Of a stretch of DNA of 6,448 bases, positions 1-5,507 are shown one piece after another (position 1 is the stretch's first letter; the number at the start of each line of letters is the position of its first letter). The stretch spans positions 1 to 6,448 of the forward strand of contig QMPB01000275.1 in NCBI GenBank assembly GCA_003648395.1, in the 5' to 3' direction. A program made the position numbers and the translations under genes. The notes below the pieces were generated by a model. The model did no database searches, was not told where the DNA came from, and saw nothing but the letters and a program-made list of their open reading frames with translations. The DNA is from Bacteroidota bacterium (GTDB lineage: Bacteria > Bacteroidota > Bacteroidia > Bacteroidales > UBA1556).

Positions 1-424
1 GTTTACCAAACATAGCTCCATGACCTGCTGTAAACTCTTCCTTACTTACAAACTCATCACCATTAGCATTGAATTTATCAAACATTTTACAATCATCAGC
101 AGTAATATTACCATCACCATCTGAATCTTTTTCTGCAAATTCGTTATCCATATGAGCATTAAACTCATCTTTTGAAATAAAACCGTCTCCATCAACATCA
201 ATTGATGCAAAATGATCTTTCTTTTCTCCTTCTTCACTTGCTTCACCACATTTTCCTTCACCACATTTTCCTTCACCACATTTTGCTACTGTTTCAGTCT
301 CTACAGCTACTTCTACAGCATCTTCTTTTGGTTGCTCGCTTTGACTTCCACATGAACTCATTCCTATTGCTAAAAAAGCAGTAGTTACAAAAAGTCCAAG
401 TACATAAGTTACTTTTCTCATCAT
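1..424 (-). CDS. EF-hand lipoprotein with KCGEG repeats (3' partial)
   Basis: The visible 141 residues read through the left edge without a stop, so the C-terminus is missing. The start is ATG at 424; a second ATG at 421 is equally possible (Met-Met-Arg-Lys). Residues 3-25 form a lipoprotein signal peptide: basic RK, a hydrophobic core, then MSSC with Cys25 as the likely lipidated residue (relaxed lipobox, as in Bacteroidota). Residues 26-47 are an acidic linker. Residues 48-61 hold three KCGE units, with EGKCG occurring exactly at 51-55 and 56-60. EF-hand loops follow: 76-87 is canonical (DVDGDGFISKDE), 100-111 has Asp at position 12, and 119-130 lacks the Gly at position 6. The protein is probably an envelope-anchored Ca2+-binding lipoprotein. 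The EGKCG motifs match HvfA-type copper-binding precursors modified by MNIO enzymes, but modification here is inference. It is divergent from the gene at 542. The reading frame and lipoprotein/EF-hand call are firm; the physiological role is not. Confidence 0.88.
   Translation of the reverse strand, partial: MMRKVTYVLGLFVTTAFLAIGMSSCGSQSEQPKEDAVEVAVETETVAKCGEGKCGEGKCGEASEEGEKKDHFASIDVDGDGFISKDEFNAHMDNEFAEKDSDGDGNITADDCKMFDKFNANGDEFVSKEEFTAGHGAMFGK
241..285 (-). repeat. Three tandem 15-bp units encoding KCGEG
   Basis: Three consecutive 15-bp units (241-255, 256-270, 271-285) are identical except for the last base. On the coding (minus) strand each encodes the Lys-Cys-Gly-Glu-Gly period of the lipoprotein at 1-424. 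Near-perfect DNA identity, not only protein similarity, points to recent duplication or slippage, so copy number may vary between strains. Confidence 0.9.
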
Positions 425-459
425 TATTAATTAATTAGTTAGTACATATTATTAAAGTA

Positions 460-486
460 CAAATGTATACCTTTATCTTTCACAAA
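460..486 (-). promoter_or_regulatory. Candidate Bacteroidota promoter for the EF-hand lipoprotein
   Basis: Read on the minus strand, TACATTTG (467-460) is a perfect match to the -7 consensus TAnnTTTG. A TTTG at 486-483 could serve as the -33 element, but its 15-nt spacer is shorter than the usual 17-21; another TTTG at 494-491 gives 23 nt. Transcription would start near 453, leaving a leader of about 29 nt before the ATG at 424. Confidence 0.5.
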
Positions 487-528
487 TTAACAAACAATAA
501 TACTCCAAATATTTATCAATATATTACT

Positions 529-536
529 TAGCTTTG
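529..536 (+). promoter_or_regulatory. Candidate -7 element (TAGCTTTG) next to the start codon
   Basis: TAGCTTTG matches TAnnTTTG exactly and ends 5 nt before the ATG at 542, so a transcript from it would be leaderless or nearly so. No clear TTG/TTTG -33 element lies 17-23 nt upstream, which weakens the call. It would drive the subunit-3/GMC operon. Confidence 0.4.
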
Positions 537-541
537 TTTTC

Positions 542-1132
542 ATGCAAAATGACCAAAGACGCAATTTCATTAAAACTATGATAATTGGAGGAATTAGCCT
601 TCAACTCCCTTTTGTATTTAGCTGTAATTCAAGTAATTTAAACATTGTACAAATAAATATTGAGGATAAATATTATCAAATTGACACTCTACTACTTAAA
701 GAAATAGCAGATATACTGTTTCCAAAAACCAGCATTTCTCCTAGCGCTAGTGAATTAAAAGCTGATATATATTATCTATGGAACCTTAACGACACTAACC
801 TCAAAGCAAGAAAAAGACATTATCTAGCTTCTAATCTTTCAAGAATAGATAATTATTGTAAGGAAAACTATAAAAATAGCTTTATTAAGTTGAGTAAAAC
901 AAAAAAAGAGTCAGCAATTAAAGAAATAAGTCTTGAAACGTGGGGTGAAAATTATTTATCAAGTTTATTGACAATAATTATCGAAGCAATGTTTGCAAAC
1001 CAAATTTATGGTAGCAATCCAGAAAATATTGGCAGGAATTGGTTAAACTTTAAAGGAGGTTATCCCCAACCTACAATTAACAATCGTTATCCAGAAATTC
1101 TAAATATCAACCACGTCCAAAATGAAAACTAA
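542..1132 (+). CDS. Gluconate 2-dehydrogenase subunit 3 family protein (Tat-exported)
   Basis: This 196-residue protein is the likely small subunit of a membrane or periplasmic FAD-dependent dehydrogenase whose large subunit is the next gene. Residues 5-11 (QRRNFIK) are a twin-arginine motif, followed by a hydrophobic segment (about 12-26) and Cys28, which may be a lipidation site. The rest fits the subunit 3 family: LLKEIADILFP at 51-61, where family members have a conserved start to the mature domain, and a C-terminal block at 151-176 with FANQIYG, Asn, Gly, Trp and FKGGYP, which resembles the family's F-x-x-x-x-YGGN...GF-PGGYP pattern. The usual PGAK stretch after the first block is diverged (PSAS). 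The start at 542 is the only ATG that keeps the RR motif near the N-terminus. There is no Shine-Dalgarno. It overlaps the GMC gene by 11 bp, implying translational coupling. The substrate cannot be read from the sequence. Confidence 0.87.
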   Translation: MQNDQRRNFIKTMIIGGISLQLPFVFSCNSSNLNIVQINIEDKYYQIDTLLLKEIADILFPKTSISPSASELKADIYYLWNLNDTNLKARKRHYLASNLSRIDNYCKENYKNSFIKLSKTKKESAIKEISLETWGENYLSSLLTIIIEAMFANQIYGSNPENIGRNWLNFKGGYPQPTINNRYPEILNINHVQNEN

Positions 1133-2798
1133 GAAAATAATATGTGTTATTGGAAGTGGTGCTGGCGCAGGTCCAATTATTTATGAGCTTTCAAAAGCTG
1201 GTCATAAAGTAATTGTTTTAGAAAAAGGACCTTGGCTTAGAACTGAAGATTACTCCAAAGATGAAATTGCAATGACACGTAGAGATGTTGTTACGCCAAA
1301 ACTAAATAATGAACCACAAGTAATTGAATTTCAGAAATTAAATGGTGATTGGGAAGGAAAACCTAATAATGAAGGTGGACAAAACTTTTGGAATGGTAGT
1401 GTCGTTGGCGGTTCTTCTAATTTCATGAGTGGCTATTTTCATAGGATGAAACCAAATGACTTCAAACTCCTTTCTACTTACGGCCCCATAAATAAATCTA
1501 ATGTAGTAGATTGGCCAATTAATTATGAAGATTTAGAACCTTATTACGATAAAGTAGAGAAAGAAATTGGTGTTTCAGGTAAAATTATTAAACATAGGTT
1601 TCAAGAGCCTCGATCTTCAAATGATTTCCCCTACCCTCCATTAGCGGAGAATTATGTATCAGAATTATTAGATAAGAGTGCTAATAATATAGGATTTGAA
1701 TTAATGCCAATTCCTCGTGCCATACTTAGCAAAGCCAAGGATAAACGTAATGCTTGCTATTATTCAAACTTTTGTGGGAGCTATGCTTGCAACTCCAATG
1801 CCAAGGGAAGCTCAAGAGCAGCACTTATTAATAAAGCTTTAGAAACAGGGAATGTAGAATTATTATCTCTATCAAAAGTATTTCACCTTGAAACCAATGG
1901 TAAAGGTAAAATAGTTAAAGCTCATTATCACTCTGCCGATGGAATAGATAGATTTATTGTTGCTGATATATTTGTTGTTGCTGCTCAAGCCATTGAAACT
2001 TCAAGATTGTTACTTCTTAGTAAAAACAAAGAATTTCCTAATGGACTTGCTAATAATAATAGTCAAGTTGGTAAGAATCTGATTTTCTCAGCTGGTGGTG
2101 TAGGTGGTGGAATTATTGATTATAATGAATTCTCTGAGCAAGATGCAAAAAAACTAAATATGTCTGGAGTATTTGTCAATAGAAGCTTACATCAGTTTTA
2201 TGAAATAGAGAAAGACAATAATTCTAAAATTAAAGGTGGCATTATTGATTTTCTTTTTGAACATGCAAATCCTATTGGTAAAAGCATTCGAAATAAATGG
2301 AATAATGATGACACTATTCTTTATGGAGAAGAATATCAAAAAAAGCTTTTGCACTATTTTACAAAACAGCGAAAACTAAAATTTGAGATATTTATTGATT
2401 GGCAACCAAATGACAACTGTTTTGTTAGTCTTGACCCAAAAATTAAAGATAAATGGGGAGACTCGGTGGCAAGACTTAGGCTTGCAGCCAACACTCATGA
2501 TTTAGAGATTGGAGAAATACTTGCAAAAAAAGGCAAAGCAATACTTAAAGAACTAGGCTGTAAAGATATATACAGCAACATAAGTAGCTACCCGCCACCA
2601 AACTTACAAGCTGGTGGATGCCGTTTTGGGACAAACCCAAAAACATCAGTACTTGACATCAACTGCAAAGCACATGATGTAGAAAATCTTTATATTACTG
2701 ATGGTAGCTTTATGCCCACAGGAGGTAGTGTTACCTACACTTGGACTATATACGCAAATTCGTTTCGAGTGGCAGAATATTTAATTAATACTTTATAG
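1122..2798 (+). CDS. GMC family FAD-dependent oxidoreductase (dehydrogenase large subunit)
   Basis: This is a 558-residue flavoprotein of the glucose-methanol-choline family, of the type paired with gluconate 2-dehydrogenase subunit 3. It probably oxidises a sugar, sugar acid or alcohol and passes electrons to a membrane acceptor. An N-terminal dinucleotide fold is visible: VIGSGAGAG at 9-17 and VLEKG at 32-36. The FAD-contacting block at 89-107 (FWNGSVVGGSSNFMSGYFH) is typical. Cys212, Cys218 and Cys223 lie before AKGSS, a Cys-rich segment shared by gluconate-dehydrogenase-like GMC proteins. The C-terminal block runs from QAGGCRFGTNP (496-506) to DGSFMPTGG (527-535). The two classical catalytic positions are Leu495 (usually His of HxxGT) and Thr538 (usually His or Asn). 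No signal peptide is present, so export would depend on the Tat signal of the upstream partner. Length is normal for the family. The family is certain; the substrate is unknown. Confidence 0.93.
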   Translation: MKTKKIICVIGSGAGAGPIIYELSKAGHKVIVLEKGPWLRTEDYSKDEIAMTRRDVVTPKLNNEPQVIEFQKLNGDWEGKPNNEGGQNFWNGSVVGGSSNFMSGYFHRMKPNDFKLLSTYGPINKSNVVDWPINYEDLEPYYDKVEKEIGVSGKIIKHRFQEPRSSNDFPYPPLAENYVSELLDKSANNIGFELMPIPRAILSKAKDKRNACYYSNFCGSYACNSNAKGSSRAALINKALETGNVELLSLSKVFHLETNGKGKIVKAHYHSADGIDRFIVADIFVVAAQAIETSRLLLLSKNKEFPNGLANNNSQVGKNLIFSAGGVGGGIIDYNEFSEQDAKKLNMSGVFVNRSLHQFYEIEKDNNSKIKGGIIDFLFEHANPIGKSIRNKWNNDDTILYGEEYQKKLLHYFTKQRKLKFEIFIDWQPNDNCFVSLDPKIKDKWGDSVARLRLAANTHDLEIGEILAKKGKAILKELGCKDIYSNISSYPPPNLQAGGCRFGTNPKTSVLDINCKAHDVENLYITDGSFMPTGGSVTYTWTIYANSFRVAEYLINTL

Positions 2799-2807
2799 TG
2801 GCTATAA
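2793..2807 (+). other. Short inverted repeat over the GMC stop codon
   Basis: TTATAG-TGG-CTATAA is a perfect 6-bp inverted repeat with a 3-nt loop, and it includes the TAG stop at 2796-2798. It is AT-rich and followed by A-rich rather than T-rich sequence, so it is not a standard intrinsic terminator. Chance is a plausible explanation. Confidence 0.3.
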
Positions 2808-2845
2808 GAAAATGCTAATCTCATCGTTGGACTTAATTTACAAAT

Positions 2846-2862
2846 CTACGTCCGCCTCGACC
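2846..2862. other. Isolated GC-rich patch in AT-rich intergenic spacer
   Basis: In the 168-bp spacer 2799-2966, 12 of 17 bases at 2846-2862 are G or C, in sharp contrast to the AT-rich flanks. The patch and its flank (about 2818-2870) look like a discrete inserted or conserved intergenic element. No strong hairpin is evident; only GTC...GAC pairs. It could be a fragment of a dispersed repeat, which needs a genome to confirm. The remainder of the spacer shows only AT-rich sequence upstream of the exonuclease gene. Confidence 0.35.
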
Positions 2863-2942
2863 TTAACATCTTTTATATGCCATTAATTAAACCCTGTTAA
2901 TACCATTAAAAAATAATAACTAATTACTTTAGATATTTTTCC

Positions 2943-2960
2943 TACTTTTACAAAAAAGTA
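2943..2960 (+). promoter_or_regulatory. Inverted repeat just upstream of the exonuclease start
   Basis: TACTTTT (2943-2949) and AAAAGTA (2954-2960) are perfectly complementary arms around a 4-nt loop, ending 6 nt before the ATG at 2967. The left arm overlaps a near-match to the -7 element. It could be an operator or a hairpin near the start codon, but AT richness makes chance likely. Confidence 0.22.
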
Positions 2961-2966
2961 AATATT

Positions 2967-3674
2967 ATGTTAGAAAACTACAATATTAATAAGATTTTAT
3001 TTCTTGATATAGAGACTGTTCCTCTATTCCCTACTTATGATGAACAAAATGATAGAATAAAGAAATTATGGGATAAAAAAGCGAAAAACCTTAAAAGAGA
3101 AGAAGAAGATAATGCAGAGAATTTATATCCTAGAGCAGGGATTTATGCTGAATTTGGTAAAATAGTTTGTATTTCTGTAGCCTTTTTTCATAATGACCAA
3201 CTAAGGGTTAAATCATTTTACGGAGATGAAGAAAAGATTATTCTATTAGAGTTTAAAGATTTACTCGACAAGTATTTTTACACAACAGAACATTTACTTT
3301 GTGGGCATAATGCAAAGGAATTTGATTTTCCATTTATTGCAAGAAGAATGCTTGTTAATAGAGTACAAATTCCAAAAATACTAGACATAGCAGGCAAAAA
3401 ACCTTGGGAAGTAAACCATCTTGACACTATGCAATTATGGAAATTTGGTGATTATAAAAACTACACCTCTTTGAACTTACTTACAGCACTTTTTGATATT
3501 CCCACACCAAAGGACGATATTGATGGCAGCGATGTTTGGAAAGTTTATTGGCAAGATAAAGATCTTCAAAGAATTAAAATCTATTGTGAAAAAGATACTA
3601 TTACTGTTGTTAGGCTATTTCAATGTTATAGAGGTGAAGAATATATTCAGGATGAGGATATTATTATTACCTAA
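2967..3674 (+). CDS. Predicted 3'-5' exonuclease, PolB exonuclease-like
   Basis: This 235-residue stand-alone DnaQ/RNase H-fold exonuclease is of the type annotated as predicted PolB-like 3'-5' exonuclease (DNA_pol_B_exo2). Three acidic exonuclease motifs are visible in order: Exo I, FLDIET with Asp14 and Glu16; Exo II, GHNAKEFDFPFIARR with Asn115 and Asp120; Exo III, YCEKD with Tyr206 and Asp210. A conserved HLDTMQLWKFGD lies at 151-162. These acidic residues would bind two divalent metals for cytoplasmic nucleic-acid trimming; the natural substrate is not defined by sequence. No polymerase domain follows, and the length is normal for the stand-alone family. The start places the first motif 13 residues in, as usual. 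It appears monocistronic, with 168 bp upstream and a convergent gene downstream. Upstream, TACTTTTA (2943-2950) is a one-mismatch -7 candidate, too weak to list separately. Confidence 0.9.
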   Translation: MLENYNINKILFLDIETVPLFPTYDEQNDRIKKLWDKKAKNLKREEEDNAENLYPRAGIYAEFGKIVCISVAFFHNDQLRVKSFYGDEEKIILLEFKDLLDKYFYTTEHLLCGHNAKEFDFPFIARRMLVNRVQIPKILDIAGKKPWEVNHLDTMQLWKFGDYKNYTSLNLLTALFDIPTPKDDIDGSDVWKVYWQDKDLQRIKIYCEKDTITVVRLFQCYRGEEYIQDEDIIIT

Positions 3675-3716
3675 ATAATTGTGCTGTACAGTTACTTACA
3701 ACAAGACTAACTAACA

Positions 3717-3732
3717 TTATTATATATAATAA
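3717..3732. repeat. 16-bp perfect AT palindrome between convergent genes
   Basis: TTATTATATATAATAA is fully self-complementary, with AACATT overlapping or abutting each side (3713-3718 and 3731-3736). It sits in the 113-bp spacer between the 3' ends of the exonuclease gene and rmlC. A weak bidirectional transcription end is conceivable, but the stem has no G-C pairs and no following T-run. Confidence 0.35.
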
Positions 3733-3734
3733 CA

Positions 3735-3758
3735 TTGCGACTTAGCATCTTTGCGATA
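3735..3758. repeat. Degenerate 8-bp-periodic TTGCGA repeat, likely dispersed intergenic element
   Basis: Three consecutive octamers are visible: TTGCGACT (3735-3742), TAGCATCT (3743-3750) and TTGCGATA (3751-3758). From memory, intergenic sequence with the same cadence (TTTGCGACTTAGCGTCTTTGCG-like, here broken as octamers) is common in Bacteroidota genomes, so this is probably one copy of a dispersed family. It lies between convergent genes, a usual place for such elements. Confidence 0.5.
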
Positions 3759-3787
3759 AAAAACATGCAATTAATAATGATTTTTAC

Positions 3788-4330
3788 CTAAAATGGGCTA
3801 ACAAAAGACTCAAAACTAGGACTATTAGCATCCTTTTCTGATATAATTGGGTTTTCATATCCCCAGTCAATATTCAAATCAGCATCATCCCATTGTATAC
3901 TTCCTTCACTTTCTTTATGATACGGATTTGTACATTTATAAGAGAAAATAGTATCTTCTTTTAAAGTCAAGAAACCATGTCCAAAACCAGCAGGAATCCA
4001 ATACATTAACTTATTATCCTCTGTAAGTTCTATTGATTCCCATTGACCATAAGTTGGAGAGTTTTTTCTCAAATCAACAGCTACATCTAAAACTCCACCT
4101 TTAATAATTCTAACTAATTTACCTTGAGCATAAGGCGGCTTCTGAAAATGTAATCCCCTTAGAACTCCCTTCTGAGACTTAGATTCATTGTCTTGAACAA
4201 ATCGAGTGTTTAATCCATATTCTTTAAATCTTTCTTCATTAAATGACTCAAAAAAATATCCTCTTTCATCAAAGAATACATTTGGTTTAATAATTAATAA
4301 TCCTTCTATTTTAGTTTTAATTATTTCCAT
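3788..4330 (-). CDS. rfbC: dTDP-4-dehydrorhamnose 3,5-epimerase
   Basis: This 180-residue RmlC-type cupin epimerises dTDP-4-dehydro-6-deoxyglucose at C3 and C5, the third step of dTDP-L-rhamnose synthesis, in the cytoplasm. Visible signatures are DERGYFFESF (21-30), QDNESKS (46-52), RGLHFQ (58-63) with the catalytic base His61, KLVR (71-74), DVAVDLR (82-88), IPAGFGHGF (112-120), YKCT with the acid Tyr131, and SEKDA with Asp167. Length matches the family (about 180). It lies 3 bp downstream of the glycosyltransferase gene and is the last gene of the run, since the next gene to the left is convergent. No rmlA, rmlB or rmlD is present here, so the rest of the pathway must be encoded elsewhere. 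All catalytic residues expected of a true epimerase are present, which argues against a 3-epimerase-only variant, though that is not excluded. Confidence 0.95.
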   Translation of the reverse strand: MEIIKTKIEGLLIIKPNVFFDERGYFFESFNEERFKEYGLNTRFVQDNESKSQKGVLRGLHFQKPPYAQGKLVRIIKGGVLDVAVDLRKNSPTYGQWESIELTEDNKLMYWIPAGFGHGFLTLKEDTIFSYKCTNPYHKESEGSIQWDDADLNIDWGYENPIISEKDANSPSFESFVSPF

Positions 4331-4333
4331 TAT

Positions 4334-5497
4334 CTAAATTTCATAAAGTTCTTCATAAGACGCTAACATAGCGTCCATATTATATTTTTTGGTAGCAAAA
4401 TTTCCTGCATCTTTACCTATCTGCTCTACCCTACTCTTATCATTAATCAATAATTCCAATTTACTTTCAAACTCATCAATTGAATTATACAAAAATGCAG
4501 TTTTTTCATCAATAACCATATCTGCAATTCCTCCAATATTTGGAGCTAATACTGCTGTTCCAGAAACCTGTGCTTCGATAATGCTAAAGGGAGTCCCTTC
4601 ACTTTTGGAAGTCAGAACAAGCAAATCCATTGCGGAATATAACTTATCAAGATTCTTACACCAAGAAGTAAAAACAATATCAGCACCTTCAACGGCCTCT
4701 CCAATTGCAACTTTTAAATGTAATGATTGAGCTAATTCTATCAAATGATGCTTCAATTCTCCATCACCAACAATAAAAAGCATACTTTTAGTTTTTGAAT
4801 TCTTTCTTACTGTATAATACCTCTCTATCATAAAAGAATTGTCTTTTACGTCAGTAAGTCTACCAACCTGAGCCAAAAGTATTGTATCTTTCTCAATCTT
4901 CCATTTCTGCCTAAAACTATCAGCTAATTTACTATTATAACTCTCTTTTGTTTTAGAAATGGCAAGAGGAATAATCTTGATAATATTATCATTCCCTATT
5001 TTATAATTTCCTAATATTTCCTTTTTCTGCATTTCAGAAAGAGAAATAATGAAGTCTGTTTTTCTTGCTAGAGTTCTATCAATATTTACAACAAATGAGG
5101 AATATATCTTAGAAAAGTATTCCTTAAATATCAATCCATGATATGTGTGAATTATCCTTTTAACATTAAGTTTAGCAGCAATATACCTACCAACATAACC
5201 AGGTTTAGAAGTATGTGTATGAACAATATCAGGTTTAAAATCTTGAATAATTCTCTCTAATTCCTTAGCAAATTTAAGATCTTGAACAGGATTAAAACTT
5301 CTTCTAAAAGCTTTAATCTTAATCATTTCAATCCCAAACCTATTAAACTCAGCCTCCATAGATTGTTCTCCTTCAGAAGATTCACCAAATACTAATAATA
5401 ACTTATGCTTATTAGAAAAGTGCTTAACAATATGTCTCAGATGAACACTTGGACCACCTACTATTAATCTATTGGTAATTATTAGAATCCGAGACAT
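4334..5497 (-). CDS. Glycosyltransferase family 4-type (GT-B) protein
   Basis: This 387-residue retaining glycosyltransferase of GT-B fold would use a nucleotide sugar to extend a surface polysaccharide or glycolipid at the cytoplasmic side of the membrane. The N-terminal domain begins with ILIITNRLIVGGPSVHL (4-20), the glycine-rich acceptor-side loop typical of GT4. DIVHTHTSKPGYVGR (90-104) and HTYHG (117-121) follow. The C-terminal donor-binding domain shows LLAQVGRLTDVKD (207-219), VGDGEL (243-248) and the E-x7-E motif at Glu300 and Glu308 (EGTPFSIIE), then GTAVLAPNIGGIADMV (313-328). There is no signal peptide or clear membrane helix. It starts 10 bp after the lpd stop and ends 3 bp before rfbC, so it is likely co-transcribed with both. 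Next to an RmlC enzyme, a rhamnosyl or related transferase is tempting, but donor and acceptor cannot be read from the sequence. Confidence 0.92.
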   Translation of the reverse strand: MSRILIITNRLIVGGPSVHLRHIVKHFSNKHKLLLVFGESSEGEQSMEAEFNRFGIEMIKIKAFRRSFNPVQDLKFAKELERIIQDFKPDIVHTHTSKPGYVGRYIAAKLNVKRIIHTYHGLIFKEYFSKIYSSFVVNIDRTLARKTDFIISLSEMQKKEILGNYKIGNDNIIKIIPLAISKTKESYNSKLADSFRQKWKIEKDTILLAQVGRLTDVKDNSFMIERYYTVRKNSKTKSMLFIVGDGELKHHLIELAQSLHLKVAIGEAVEGADIVFTSWCKNLDKLYSAMDLLVLTSKSEGTPFSIIEAQVSGTAVLAPNIGGIADMVIDEKTAFLYNSIDEFESKLELLINDKSRVEQIGKDAGNFATKKYNMDAMLASYEELYEI

Positions 5498-5507
5498 TAA
5501 TTATAAT

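Noticed and set aside
46..279. Minus-strand open frame of 77 codons
   Set aside because: It overlaps the lipoprotein gene on the same strand in another frame and has low-complexity, KENVVKENVV-type sequence that is just the repeat read out of frame.
241..285. Short direct repeats as a CRISPR array
   Set aside because: The units are 15 bp, directly adjacent with no spacers, and they keep a protein reading frame.
202..384. Plus-strand open frame of 60 codons rich in Leu and His
   Set aside because: Antisense shadow of the lipoprotein gene; the HHIFLHHIF pattern is the antisense of the KCGEG repeat.
2812..2886. 24-codon mini-gene
   Set aside because: No ribosome-binding signal or recognisable product; the composition is better explained by an intergenic element.
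3493..3678. Plus-strand open frame of 61 codons
   Set aside because: Lies inside the exonuclease gene in another frame, which has clear Exo III motif coding here.
4389..4730. Plus-strand open frame of 113 codons
   Set aside because: Antisense to the donor-binding domain of the glycosyltransferase, including its E-x7-E motif; no recognisable domain of its own.
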